A stretch of DNA of 64,000 nt from Melastoma dodecandrum (lineage: Eukaryota; Streptophyta; Magnoliopsida; Myrtales; Melastomataceae), in NCBI GenBank assembly GCA_029817715.1, contig JARUPY010000395.1, forward strand, positions 992,001 to 1,056,000. The letters run 5' to 3'. The position numbers and the translations under genes are program-made. Of the stretch, positions 48,266-60,404 are shown one piece after another (position 1 is the first letter of the stretch; every line of letters starts with the position of its first letter). Under the pieces are notes generated by a model that was given only the letters and a program-made list of their open reading frames with translations, ran no database searches and was not told where the DNA came from.

Positions 48266-49365
48266 TGAGAGGGCTTAGACAGTTGATTCTCTGCAGCTTG
48301 TTGTCCTTGGCATCAAGGTGACTGGTGACAAAAATTAATTACACCGTGTGGACCCGCACGCACGTTGTCCCACCACTGAAATTAAATGAACGAATGACTT
48401 CTTCAACCCTTAATTATTATTGAATAAATAAGGAGATAGTTTAAGTCGGGTGGTATCAATTAGTGTCTAAGAGACGGTCACAATATTTGCTCATGTCCCC
48501 CAAATCAAACCAACAAGTTCAATAGCATGAACTACAAAACATGCATCGTTTTCTTGATATAAAGTTTATTAAATTGATGTAAATAAAAGTATTACGAAAG
48601 AAGATACATAGGATAAGCCTTCTCGCGCTATGATTAGTTTAAAATATAACTTGCGTCACGTCTTATTATGAGGAGCGCGGATATAACTCAATTCGTGTGA
48701 TTAGACAAAATTTGGCCTAGCTGGAGATTTTGATCGTTGCTCACAGATGGAGATGGTTGATCTTTGTCATTCGCACGAAGAAATATAAGGCCATGTCCTT
48801 CTTCGTGTCGATTGGATTCAGTTGAGTCATCTAACCGATTTCGTAGCCTTGTCGAATCAAACCCGTCACCTCGTACATAGTCAAACTCGTAGGTTTCCAC
48901 TTTGCATATAACCTTTAGTATTGATAATTCATTCGTTTATTTACATTCCCATGTCTGCATTTCATGAAATATGCATTACTTGAAATCACTTAATAATATA
49001 TTCTTAAGTGCTTTTGGAAATCAATATGCATTACTTGAAATCAATAACTGTAGATAAGAGTCTCACAGTATTGGCTCAGGTCCTCCGAATCAAGTCGTAA
49101 AGTTAAATATCATTGAATACAATAATTATCATTAAATTTAAAGTGTTTCGCCTGATTCTAAACATTTGAGTTTGAATGATAGCCACATACCTGAAAATTA
49201 TTATTAAATTTATTCGTTAAAGTACATCGAAGTCGAGGTTCCAACCAGGTTTCACATTCGGTCTTATTGTTTTAACCACAAATGACCGGGGGGCATGGGA
49301 CTCCCCACTTATTGCAATGATATAACATACAACGTGCCCGGAAGCGACGGGAACCGTGCACTTTT
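48266..49365. other. TMP 5'-flank remnant, then 3' flank of Gnk2-like gene 1
   Basis: 48,266-48,540 is an inverted TMP 5' flank without a TMP gene. 48,640-48,900 is an inverted copy of 3,330-3,600. From 48,900 to the gene it is the Gnk2 3' flank, duplicated at 53,320-53,787. Confidence 0.5.
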
Positions 49366-49767
49366 TTACCAGATGAAGTCGAATTTGTACGACTCGTACC
49401 TTAGTCGGCAGTTGGTAGCCTTCACTTGAGCCCCTATCGCGCCGAGGCAAGTGTTGAGGTTGTACAGGGCTAAGATCAGACAATCACGGCAAGTCTTTGC
49501 ATGTACCTGTCCGTTGCAGGCTCCATGTGCCCAAAAGGGGATAACTTTTCCGTTTACACTGAAGGAATTCCAGATCATGTAGCTGTACTGGTTGTCTGGA
49601 ACTAAGTTGATCAAGGAAGCAGTGTGAGACATCGCTAGCGAAGAGAAGTCCGAATTCATTGTGTTGCTGCAGAGGTGTACAAGGATATCTTCGGCAGCCG
49701 ATTCCCTTCGACAAGCGAAAACCATTGCCAGGACGATCATAACCTTCCTGAAGGAACGAGCCTCCAT
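49366..49767 (-). CDS. Gnk2-like (DUF26) secreted cysteine-rich protein 1, 133 residues
   Basis: Single Gnk2-homologous (stress-antifungal, DUF26) domain protein without kinase, of the ginkbilobin type; relatives act outside the cell, and some bind mannose and inhibit fungi. Start chosen at 49,767 (MEARSFRKVMIVLAMVFACR) because the sister gene has a stop directly before this ATG. Residues 1-24 form a signal peptide. The mature part has six cysteines, including the family motif C-X8-C-X2-C (C84-NGQVHAKT-C-RD-C) and the later pair NTC and TNC, enough for three disulfides. It ends RYESYKFDFIW-stop. Single exon. The residue after the first mature Cys is Ser, and the later Arg position appears to be Gln; both matter for mannose contact in ginkbilobin-2, while the RYE Glu is kept, so sugar binding is uncertain. 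TATA about 63 bp upstream. Confidence 0.85.
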   Translation of the reverse strand: MEARSFRKVMIVLAMVFACRRESAAEDILVHLCSNTMNSDFSSLAMSHTASLINLVPDNQYSYMIWNSFSVNGKVIPFWAHGACNGQVHAKTCRDCLILALYNLNTCLGAIGAQVKATNCRLRYESYKFDFIW

Positions 49768-49829
49768 GTCTTCAATCGCAGGCCACTTTTGTTGGGTTTC
49801 CTCATCCTCGGCACAATATTGTTCCATCA

Positions 49830-49836
49830 TTATATA
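49830..49836 (-). promoter_or_regulatory. TATA box of Gnk2-like gene 1
   Basis: TATATAA on the minus strand, 63 bp before the chosen ATG. The same spacing and sequence occur in gene 2, so the promoter is duplicated with the gene. Confidence 0.6.
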
Positions 49837-49839
49837 CTA

Positions 49840-50265
49840 AATAAACAACCGATATAGTCGAGAGCTGAATAGGTTAAGCCATCGCTGGCAAATGTTTTCT
49901 CGACTTACATTCAATAATCGTGTCCACATTCTTAACCTCTGCTCGGCAAGAACCGGCGGAAATGAAATGCCCGTTGCCATTTTTTAAAATAAACTTACGA
50001 ATTGATCCGCTGAGTACTTGTCGATGCTAGTTAACTTGTGACACGGACGTCATATATTTGTTTTAAGGACAATTACAGCGGCCGGCTAGCAGATCGAATA
50101 TGTGCCAGCTTCTCGATTACTCAGTCTATAGTTGGCAATCATAAGCTGGTAGTACATACAATCGCATCGGCCAGCATATTGTGGTTAGGATCGAGACATT
50201 TAGTCTGGCGCTGGTCGGACTTGAACAAAGCGAGGAACAAAGATGTATTGATCAGAACATCATTA
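49840..50265 (-). other. Gnk2 upstream conserved module
   Basis: Reverse complement matches 3,640-4,095, 28,857-29,315 and 59,565-60,005. The far part (50,040-50,265) looks exon-like: a candidate GTAAGT donor lies at about 49,998-50,003 on the minus strand. Its encoded product is not recognised and it has stops in this copy. Confidence 0.45.
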
Positions 50266-53200
50266 TATAACTCTCAGAATCAAATTACAAAATAGAGTCG
50301 TGCTAATAAAGAAATTATTTGATTTATGAAATTAAGTTATAAGTTGCGATTAAATTATAGATATACTGTAGTTAATTTTAAAGCTTTCATTACACCAAAA
50401 TAATTAATAATACTGTATGATATTTTTTACATTCACGTACGGTATTTTCATGAGAATTTTAGGAATGAAAATTAGCAAATGGTATTGAAAAAACTTGTTA
50501 AGTTATTTCCATCCCGTGAAAATTTTACATCTTTTCTCCTTCCAAATTGCACCCCTATTTGAAATTCATCATGAAAAAAAAATATAACTTATTATCTACT
50601 CGAACTATCGTCGCCAGTGTATGAAAAAGCATCCCTCCAATGCTTGACTTGAGAGTTAAGTGACTCTCCTTGCACAAGGCATACTACTAAAACACAATGT
50701 GATGGTTATTCTTGCTCCAGAATTTTGACACTAGAGATGCGCAGGCAAAGTTTCTATACGTATTTGAGACATTTTCTTTTTAACTCTCTTTGCTACTTAA
50801 GAGTTAATTATAATATCTTTTCGTTTTGGCTACTTATCATAATGATGTACTTTTTGATAATGTAGCACTATGGGGGTGAGATGTATTCAATTCAACTTTT
50901 TTGTATATCTAGCCATTAGCCCGGAATATATTAATGGAAGTTGAACTTGTTCTCAGAAGCAACTCATCTCATAATCAAATTTAATATCAAGTGTGTTACT
51001 CTATTTTGATATGCTACATGTTCCTTCGTGGATAACACACATACCTTAGCATTGTAAGGAAGCAAAAGATGAAATGTGACTTTTAATTTTTCTGTTTTTG
51101 ATTTGATATGTTAAATTATATAATAAACCGAGCTTTCACCTATAAACATATTTTTTTAGGTAGTTGATGAGGTTTCAACACGGTATCAAATATGCTACGA
51201 ATTTGTTTTGTTAGATTGTTAGGCTTTACCTAGCGCTAGACCAAAGCTGTCGTAAAAGTTAAAGGGGCAAAATCCATTTTATTATAGCAATGTCATTCCT
51301 TCATGATGTTTCAACACGGCATCAGGGTGGTTCGTCTTGAGGGTCATGTTAAACTATATAATATAATACAAACATTTATCTAGCAGTTTAACCCAGTTGG
51401 TACTATTTCAACAGAGCATCAGAGAACTCTTACTCAATCCTTTGCACAAGTAAAAATCCCAAAAATTGGCCAATAATCCCGTCTAGCCTAGAACCTAGGC
51501 CAACACCTAAATATGCGACAAATTTGTTTTGTTAGATTGTTGGTCTTTCCTAGCGCTAGACCAAAGCTGTCGTAAAAGTTAAAGGGGCAAAATCCATTTT
51601 ATTATGCCTCAACATTTTGATCAATGCAATTCCTGAAGTTTTTGACAATCTAGATAGAACGGATTTTGAAAATCTGGATGCTTGCTCGAGAAGATGAAAC
51701 GGAGATAAGAAGGGTAAATCACGTTGCCACGACTGTTGGGTATGGGGAGCAAGTTAAAAAAATAAAGAAATCGTACGAGAAAGAATTCGAGAAAAGGGAT
51801 ACGTCCAATTAGAGATGGGAACATCGTTATTCGGACTAGAACAATGGGCATGTCATGATAAGCTTTTGCTTTCATTGAATCGTGATTAGTGGTGAGACGT
51901 TGCAGTTTTTATCCTTCGTTCAATCATGATTGTGTGGTGAGATTTTACCTTTGGTAAAATTATTTTTTTAGCAAAATAAATTGTTTAAAACGATTAAAAC
52001 ATGATTTTGAAATATGATTTAGGAGGAAGATTTTTCGAAAAAAGAAATATATTCTACTTTTTAATTCATGAATTTATAGAGGTTACTTTTTTTGCTTTTA
52101 TTGAGTTGAGATACTTTGTAATTATTTTTTTGGCAAAATTACGTTTGTAGCACTTTGGGCAAAATTTTTGTTTTGTCAACTTTTTTGCTATATGATTCTA
52201 TCACTAGCTATGGGTCTCATAGCGAACCACGTTAGACTAAGTGCTGATGTGGAGTAAAATGAGTCTTATGTGGTTTGCTCCATTGGTGATATTACTTGGA
52301 ATAAAAATACAAAAAAAAGTACGATTAAAGTCTTAACTTTAAGCTAACTTTCTATTTTTTCAACTACTCTTTTTATACTATTCACTCGCGTTGGGCCCTC
52401 ACCTAAGTTTATGTAAAGTTGTACAACCATTTGATATTGCAATTGCACCTTATGTTTATATAATTTAGGCAAAATAAACTCAATTTTTGTTTTTTGCTCA
52501 ATTTCAGGGAGATTAATACGTATGACTTGTAAAGTATGCGGACATCAAAGTCATAACAGCAGGACTACAAAAGCATAAGCAATCCTGGAGAAAGAACAAC
52601 TCCGATTGGCCATTGATGACCTATAAACAATACAATAATTTGTCGTGCCTCAAAAATCAAGGCCAAAACTAATTACCTTGAGGGGAAGGGGAAGGGCAAC
52701 AAGAGGAAGGGGCATATGTTTTGTTTGTGTCGTTGCCTAGGTGGTTCCGCGAAGCTTCGCTTCTATAACATATGCTCGTTTTGTTGACATTTTTGTCAAT
52801 GATGCTGGTTGTTAGGCAATTACCAAAAAGTTGGGAAGTCTATAACCAACCACTAAAAAAAGCTATAGTATATATTCTTGTTATTAACAACACATAAAGA
52901 TTCATCACATACAACGACAAATCCAAAAACATTAACAATAATGTCATCACTGCCTAACAACCGAAAGAATCGACGACTTAGGTTCCTCATACTCTAAGAT
53001 GTGTACACTGCAACCCTCCTTCCGTGGTTGCAAATTTACTTTTTCATTTTCCCAGGTGCTCCTAGTCACAATTAATGCTGCTTTGATTCGATTTGGGCAT
53101 TTGAAGAAGAACAATCCCGTTCCTATTAATCCTTGTTAACGAGTTTTTTATTTCTATATAAGATCTCTAGCGCAGCAAACCACGTAGGACTACGTTTTCT

Positions 53201-53319
53201 CCACTTTAGCACTTAGCCTTACGCCGTTCACTATGAAATGTGAGAGATAAACGTATTGTAAGAATCTTAGTTACTACTTGGTTCACTACGTAATATAAAC
53301 CAAAGTTAGGGATATAAAC
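50266..53319. other. Inverted mosaic of tandem-unit sequence; no gene
   Basis: Pieces of the unit in reverse orientation: 50,280-50,800 (from about 1,900-2,700), 50,800-51,200 (about 10,850-11,200), 51,600-51,930 (about 8,280-8,580), 52,330-52,620 (about 8,020-8,230), 52,690-53,160 (about 7,480-7,940). Two near-identical ~80-bp stretches (51,220-51,300 and 51,530-51,610, tagcgctagaccaaagctgt) form a local direct repeat. Confidence 0.5.
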
Positions 53320-53787
53320 ATATACTTTAGTATTGATAATTCATTTGTTTATTTACATCCCCATGTCTGCATTTCGTGAAATATGTATGCATTACTTGAA
53401 TCGCTTAATAATATATTCTTAAGTGCTTTTGGAAATCAATATGCATTACTTGAAATCAATAACTGTAGATAAGACTCTCACAGTATTGGCTCAGGTCCTC
53501 CAAATCAAATCGTAAAGTTAAATATCATTGAATACAATAATTATCATTAGATTTGAAGTGTTTCGCCTGATTCTAAACATTTGAGTTTGAATGATAGCCA
53601 CATACCTGAAAATTATTATTAAATTTATTCGTTAAAGTACATTGAAGTCGAGGTTCCAACCAGGTTTCACATTCGGTCTTATTGTTTTAACCACAAGGGA
53701 ATCGAATGACTGGGGGGCATGGAACTCCCACTTATTGCAATGATATAACATACATCGTGCCCGGAAGCGACGGAAACATGCACTTTT

Positions 53788-54189
53788 TTACCAGATGTAG
53801 TCGAATTTGTACGACTCGTACCTTATTCGGCAGTTGGTAGCCTTCACTTGAGCCCCTATCGAGCCAAGGCAAGTGTTGAGGTTGTACAGGGCTAAGATCA
53901 GACAATCACGGCAAGTCTTTGTATTTACCTGTCCGTTGCAGGCTCCGTGCGCCCAAAAGGGGATAACTTTTCCATTTACACTGAAGGAATTCCAGATCAT
54001 GTAGCTGTACTGGTTGTCTGGAACTAAGTTGATCAAGGAAGCAGTTTGAGACATCGCTAGCGAAGAGTAGTCCGAATTCATTGCGTTGCTGCAGAGGTGT
54101 ACAAGGATATCTTCGGCAGCCGATTTCCCTCGACATGCCAAAACCATTGCCAGGACGATCATAACCTTCCTGAAGGAACGAGCCTCCAT
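53788..54189 (-). CDS. Gnk2-like (DUF26) secreted cysteine-rich protein 2, 133 residues
   Basis: Sister of the gene at 49,366-49,767, same length, fully open. Start at 54,189 is fixed by TAA immediately before the ATG (gaataaATGGAGG on the minus strand). Signal peptide MEARSFRKVMIVLAMVLACR; six mature cysteines with C-X8-C-X2-C (C-NGQVNTKT-C-RD-C); end RYESYKFDYIW. About ten amino-acid differences from copy 1, many conservative (Phe/Tyr, Thr/Ala, Ala/Ser), and no frame damage in either copy, which suggests both are kept by selection. Expected to be extracellular, defence-related by family. Family assignment is strong; the role is inferred. Confidence 0.87.
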   Translation of the reverse strand: MEARSFRKVMIVLAMVLACRGKSAAEDILVHLCSNAMNSDYSSLAMSQTASLINLVPDNQYSYMIWNSFSVNGKVIPFWAHGACNGQVNTKTCRDCLILALYNLNTCLGSIGAQVKATNCRIRYESYKFDYIW

Positions 54190-54251
54190 TTATTCAATCG
54201 CAGGCCACTTTTGTTGGGTTTCCTCATCCTCGGCACAATATTGTTCCATCA

Positions 54252-54258
54252 TTATATA
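54252..54258 (-). promoter_or_regulatory. TATA box of Gnk2-like gene 2
   Basis: TATATAA on the minus strand, 63 bp before the ATG, as in gene 1. Ghost loci are cut just before this box. Confidence 0.6.
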
Positions 54259-54400
54259 CTAAATAAACAACCGATATAGTCGAGAGCTGAATAGGTTATG
54301 CCATCGCTGGGAAATGTTTTCTCGACTTACATTCGTAATTATCAATAATCGTGTCAACATTCTTAACATCTGCTCGGCAAGAACCGGCGGAAATGAAATA

Positions 54401-56235
54401 ACGTTGTGTTAAAGTATAAATCCTCACAAATAATTTATTACAGTGATGGAACGACTTCTCAAAGAGCAGCCCGTTTCTAGTTCATAGTAGAGGAATGTTG
54501 CAGCACTTAATAGCTCAGCAGAGGATTTCCACACAGCTTTTGTCTCTTCTCAAGATGAGCCTGTAAGTACTCAAGAAAAAAGAGTCAGAGAACAACAGAG
54601 ATAAAACAGGGATTGGTTCCTCGCATAGCGGAACCTGACTTCTCACACAGCGAAGTCGGGATATCCGTCCTACACTCAGTTCGGACGTGCACGGTTAACA
54701 TAGCCGTGACTCACTGCACTGCACAGCCAGTACCTATGGTGGAATTTTCAGCTTCGGCGGCTTCCACGTACTTGAATATCCCACGAGGATTTTTCAGCCC
54801 CTCGAGGATCTCCACCAACAAGCTGAGGTATGACACGATGCTGGGACCGTACTTGAATATCCCAAACACACCCAGCATGATCGATGGGACCAATGGTGAA
54901 GGCCCCTCATCATTTCCCACCATCTCTCCTTTCCTTTCCTGATACATCACAAATCCCTTGCTCCTCCAAGGACATATAAATAACGGATTCGCATCGCTAA
55001 TCAAACGCGATTAAGTCTGGGATTAGTTGAACCATTTGCAACGACTATGGATTGGATCATATATAAAATAATATTCATGTTGTTTATATGGAATTAAGAC
55101 TTGAGAGTAAGGGACAATGACTAACCTCCACCAACTCTACTTCCCTCCCCCAACATGAAACATTAACAATGTCTGAATTGACAAGAGTTCTCACCAATAC
55201 AAAGCTTAGAACTTGATACTGAATGTCATCGATCCCTTGCTCTCGCGTTGTACAATTAGAGGGCATATGTACAAAAACTGAAGAACCCAGTACATAACAG
55301 ATTACCAGAAGTAAAATAAATTAACTCCGTAACTTTCACGTGGTCTTATCATAATATCGATAAACATAGTCTTGTGACCCTGATTTCGACAAATGATTTA
55401 ACAATTCATAGTGATTTTAACAAAGGAAACTTCATGCCCAGTTGCTTAAACAGGCAAAAATCTAAAATACACTATAAGCATCCAGTGGCATAAAGCTCTC
55501 TCTCCATCAAATCGAGTAAATAAGATGAGGACTGAGGAAGGACATATATTTGTACATGATAAGGTAAACACACCAGCACTCCCAAAAGGATTCATCATTT
55601 TCAAACACAGATATGGAGCAAAAGGCACGCTCCTACGTGATTTACGAAAAGTCAGCCGATGTCATTAGGGCCCTAGGTATTTTGATACAAATTAAGTAAT
55701 ATATCTCCTCGACTATCGAATCTGCCAAGCTTCCTGACCGTACAGTTTGGATCCAATCATGAGGTCGGGCTGTAGCGAAGGTGCTGCTCATAGAAGTCGA
55801 TGTAATTTTCAAAAGGAAGTATGTTGAATCATTTAAACCACAAGCAAAGTCAATGTAGTGACGGTATAACATCAGTTTAGGTCAAGGTGGTTGGACACTA
55901 GACGAGGTAGTTCGCCTTGAGAAAGTTGTTGTACACCATGACCTCCTTTCCATCCGAATGTAATCAAAGGCAACACAAGATGAACTAATAAAGCATCTAG
56001 CCAACGGAATTGTCTCATCCTATATCCGTCTAATCAAGTTGCTCGTTTATAGGTCAATCCTTTCACTTTAGCTAATCACATTCATCTATCATAAAAGTGA
56101 TATATACATTTACAACCACTCCATGCCTAAAATTCTTAAAATACTTCGCAAACTAGAACGTGCGGTCGGGAGAAACCCAGGTGAACTTACAGGCACTTCA
56201 AATCAAACTCATGAATATTTTTTTGACAAGACAAA
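54401..56235. other. Single-copy stretch; unassigned open frames, no gene called
   Basis: Not repeated elsewhere in the window. A minus-strand frame at 54,711-55,004 contains two similar blocks (GIFKYGPS and GIFKYVEA), and another lies at 55,084-55,266. Neither shows a domain I recognise, and no splice pattern ties them together. They may be remnants of a host gene or of another transposon. Confidence 0.35.
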
Positions 56236-57475
56236 GTGCAGCACTTTCCCTGTAACAAAAAGATTTGAGTATAACTAAGCAATCACATGAGTTCTTTGTT
56301 ATATCTGAATTATCTCATTTTCATCTCTAATCGAAAGTATCCTTTTCTCCCCAATTTCTTTCAAATTTAAAATTATGATATATTAACTTAATATATTATT
56401 TATTTTCATCTTTTAAAGTTGTTAAATTAAATTTTTTTATATATATTTTTGCAAAAAATATTGAATTTGAGAATATGGTATCAGAGTAAAGCGATAGATT
56501 ATACTTTTTACAAAAATTATATAATTTTAATTTGATTAAATTCCAGGACTAGTGAGATGCTTTATTCTTCGCTTTGAATTTAACTATTAATAATCAGGTT
56601 TCTTTCAAAATTACAATGATATATTAACTGATTATATTATTTTTTATCTTTAAAAAATTTTTAAAATTATTGAATTAATTGGGAATATGATATGTGAGTG
56701 AAGTCATATACTATCTAAAATTATATTTGCATTTTCTTAATTTAGGTTAAAAATTGGGACTAAATTGTTCGCTTAAAATATTTTTGTTTTATTCTTGGAA
56801 TGGATTATTAACCGTATGATCATAAAAAAGTCGAGGATAAATTTGAGAAATTCTATAATATTCCTGTACAGTATTTTTTGAAAAATATTTTTTTCCGTAT
56901 CTTTCTTCTATATCAATTTTATCGGATATCATTTCTAAATTCATCATTGACAATATGTTTGGAAGATAAAATGTTATGTTGAAATTTTTTAATTAGTTTT
57001 TAACGATTTTTTACAACTTTATTTTACGGTTACTTTAAAGACGGATTTGTAAAGAAAAATAAAAATTAAAAATATTTTTGCATAAATTTAATTTGTTTAT
57101 TATTATTATTATTGTTGTTATTTGAATTCAAAATTTTAGTGTATGGTTGGTATTTGAAATCAATAAAATTTTACAATATTTTTATTATACGATAGATTGG
57201 ATTAAGAATTTTAATTCGGGATTTATAGCAGGTTTAGAAAGTATCTTACAATCCTATTTTAATGATTGACCCTCTTTAATTATTATTTTTAAAATTATTT
57301 TGAAATTTACCTTAAATTAAAAATATTTTTTATTTTAAAATCAAATATGAAATTTGAAAATTTCACTTTTTAGTATAACAATTTGAATATTCTACGGGAA
57401 TGTGGCGCCCAATCAAGAATAATTGTACATTACATAGACTATTATATATTAACTATCAATATATTACATAGGCAA
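56236..57475 (+). repeat. AT-rich direct repeat, copy 1
   Basis: Starts gtgcagcactttccctgtaa, contains atggtatcagagtaaag (56,475; resembles an initiator-Met tRNA primer site) and ends near gtggcgcccaatcaagaata (57,402) plus about 50 bases. Repeated next door at 57,476-58,850. Confidence 0.75.
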
Positions 57476-58850
57476 TGTGCAGCTCTTTCTCTGTAATAGA
57501 AAGATTTGATTATAACTATCAATATACCACTAAGATATCACACCCGGCAGGAGAAGGTGGAACGTCCGGAGAAAGGCACCGGGGAAACTTTCTCCATTCC
57601 TTCAATTGCTCGTCAAACTTCTTCAACTCCGTCTGCACCTCCTCAATCACACACCTCATGTGGTCGGTGTCTTCAACGACGTCTGCAAATACCTCATTAT
57701 ATCTGAATTATCTAGTTCTCATTTGTAATTGAAAGTATCCTTTCCTCCCCAATTTCTTTCAAATTTGAAATTATGATATATTAACTTAATATATTATTTA
57801 TTTTCATCTTTTAAAGTTGTTAAATTAAACTTTTTTATATATATTTTTATAAAAATTATTAAATTTGAGAATATGGTATCAGAGTAAAGTGATATATTAT
57901 ATTTTTGCAAAAATTATATAATTTTAATTTGATTAAATTCTAGAACTAGTGAACTGCTTTATTCTTCGCTTTGAATTTAACTATTAATAATCAGGTTTCT
58001 TTCAAAATTACAAAGATATATTAACTCATTATATTATTTTTTTATCTTTAAAAAATTGTTAAAATTATTGAATTATTTGACAATATGATATGTAAGTGAA
58101 GTCATATACTATCTAAAATTATATTTGCATTTTTTTTTGGTTAAATATTGGGATTAAGTTGTCCACTTAAAATACTTTTGTTTTATTCTTCATCGATTAT
58201 TAACTGTATAATCATCCAAAAGATATCGAGGATAAATTTGACAAATTCTAAAATATTTCTATACAATATTTTTGGAAAAAATATTTTTTTAGTATCTTTC
58301 TTCTATATCAATTTTATCGGATATTATTTTGAAATTGACAATATGTTGGGAAGATATGTTATTTTAAAATTTTTGAGTTAATTTTTAACGATTTTTTCAA
58401 CTTTATTTTACTGTAATTTTAAAGAGGGATTTGTAAAGAAAAATGAAAGTTATAAATATTTTTGCATAAATTTTATTTATTTATTATTGTTGTTGTTGTT
58501 GTTATTTTTATTATTATTTGAATTCAATTTAGTGAATGATTGGTATTTGAAATCATTAAAAAATTTTACATTCAAAAGTATGTTAATGATTGGATTAAGA
58601 ATTTTAATTCGGGATTTATAGCAGGTTTAGAAAGTATCTTACAAATACAATCCCAAATTATTGATTGACCTTCTTTAATTATTATTTTAAAAATTATTTA
58701 AAATTTTACCTTAAATTAAAAATATATTTTTTATTTTGAAGTCAAATATGAAATTTGAAAATTTTCATTTTTTAGTATAACAATTTAAAAATTTTACGGA
58801 AATGCGGCGCCCAATCAAAAATAATTGTACGTTACATCGGATCTTTAAGG
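57476..58850 (+). repeat. AT-rich direct repeat, copy 2
   Basis: Tandem to copy 1, with a ~180-bp GC-richer insert near 57,530-57,695 (cccggcaggagaaggtggaa) that copy 1 lacks. Contains atggtatcagagtaaag again (57,874). Probably a degenerate tandem-duplicated LTR-element remnant; no coding domain. Confidence 0.75.
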
Positions 58851-59564
58851 CCCAATACAATTCGGGCAGCCGTCGAATGCCGATACGGTCACCCAACGTT
58901 CCATCTCCTCTGAACCTTGGACAGTCTAGAAAGCCTCACATGGTTGGTGACAAGAGCAAATCAAAATGATAACTCATCAGACATTTAATGCTATGCATTT
59001 TCCTTACACCAACGAATGTCATACTCCAATAACAAATCAAAACATATAATTATGTGATCACATTACACGACCCTCAATAACTCGAATCACGCGTTTTCTC
59101 CAAACAATTGCCCTATGAAGCCTTTAAATTTAGATGGGCGATGGATAACCTTGTTGGCCTAGGACAGTAAGAGTGTAGGGAATCCAATGAGAGAAATAGA
59201 GAGAGGCAAGTTGTTGATAGGGTGGTGGTGGTGGTGTCGTCGTCGCCGCCGCCCCCCAACAAGTATGCCATGTGCAATTGAATTTTTTGTGTGATAGCCA
59301 AAATCAAAGGGAAGAAACATTTATCACACAAGGATAGAGTTGGTAGGAGAAGATGGGGGGACTCAAAAGAGAAAACTCAATCTTGGGTAGTTGGGGAATG
59401 TCCCGAATCCAATGAATAGGATTCACATGATACAAATACTTCTACCCTAGACCCAAAAGAACCCTTGAGTAAGTTTGTACATTTTCACACACATACACTC
59501 TGTGTGTTTTCGATGCCCCATAAAAGTATTTGCTTCGGCGGATTCACGAAAAGGGCTAAGATAC
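58851..59564. other. Intergenic, no gene seen
   Basis: Contains a compound microsatellite at 59,219-59,252 (GGT repeats followed by GTC and GCC repeats). Short open frames here have no recognisable domain. Confidence 0.5.
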
Positions 59565-60180
59565 ACGACATCTTTATTCCTTACCTTGTTCGAGCGGGAC
59601 CAACGCCATATTGAATGTCTTCATCCCAACCAGAATAAGCTGGCCGATGCAATTGTATGTAACTCCAGCTTATGATTGTCAACTATAGCCCAAGCCATGA
59701 CAAAGCTAGTACATATTCCATCTGCTAGCCAGCCGTTTTAATTTTTCTAAGGACAAAGATATAAAATCTGTTTCACGACTTAACTGGCGTCGACGAGTAC
59801 TAAGCGGATCCATTCGTAAGTTTATTTTGAAAATGGGAACGAGCATTTCCTTTCCGCCTGTTATTGCCCTGTAGATGTTAAAAATGATAAACAGACTCTC
59901 CGCCGAAGAACATTGAAGTGATAATTATGAACTTACATCGAGAAAACATTTGCCAGCGATGCCATAAACTATTCAGTTCAACTATATAGGTTGTTTATTT
60001 ACATCTAGCTTTCAGGCACAATGTACCTCACGTGTCATATCATTCCAATATCATCGCTCCCTGCCCTTCGATTCCCTCGTGGTTAAAACAATAAGACTGA
60101 CGTGCCGACGTGAAACCTGGTTGGTTTGGATCATTGTAACCTCGGCTTCGATAATGTACGTTAACAAATAAATTAAATCA
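59565..60180 (+). pseudogene. Gnk2-like ghost locus 3, coding sequence deleted
   Basis: Same arrangement as 3,640-4,150 but with more 3' flank kept: Gnk2 promoter side up to ggttgtttattta (59,989-60,001), filler catctagctttc, then Gnk2 3' flank (aggcacaatgtac at 60,014; cccttcgattccctcgtggt at 60,064; gtgaaacctggttgg at 60,110). The coding sequence is absent. It shares the deletion point with the other ghosts, so all descend from one event. Confidence 0.65.
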
Positions 60181-60404
60181 TTATCAATTTTTAGTCCCCT
60201 TCAGTCTCCTTTGCAAATGGTCTGTGACTATCCTTCAATTGTCCCATCCCTCTCAACCAGGAGATAATCTGGAACAGAGGACTCCCTTCCTTTGGACAAG
60301 GTAAGAAAACTTCCATATGCTTTCTTGTTCTCTGACTCCTACCCTCTGCTGATCTTTCTCCCCTGCCACTCTCCTTGCGCCCAGACGAACACAAGCGGCT
60401 AGCG
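60181..60404. other. TMP 5' flank
   Basis: Pyrimidine-rich leader resembling 24,272-24,348 and 4,560-4,643. Confidence 0.5.

Larger units (their letters stand above)
42115..48540 (-). repeat. Right arm of the large inverted repeat
   Basis: Reverse complement of about 34,790-40,990. Beyond 48,540, shorter inverted pieces of the tandem unit continue (about 48,640-48,900 matches 3,330-3,600; 50,280-53,320 matches mosaic parts of 1,900-2,700 and 7,450-11,200). Confidence 0.8.
48900..49980 (-). repeat. Gnk2 gene block, copy 1 of a direct repeat
   Basis: Same strand and order as 53,325-54,400 (offset about 4,422), covering 3' flank, gene and promoter. The 3.3 kb between them is inverted unit sequence. 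Confidence 0.85.
53325..54400 (-). repeat. Gnk2 gene block, copy 2 of a direct repeat
   Basis: Same strand and order as 48,900-49,980, covering 3' flank, gene and promoter. After 54,400 the similarity ends. Confidence 0.85.

Noticed and set aside
54613..55266. Frames of 60-109 codons on both strands
   Set aside because: No domain or splice structure could be supported; described only as unassigned sequence.
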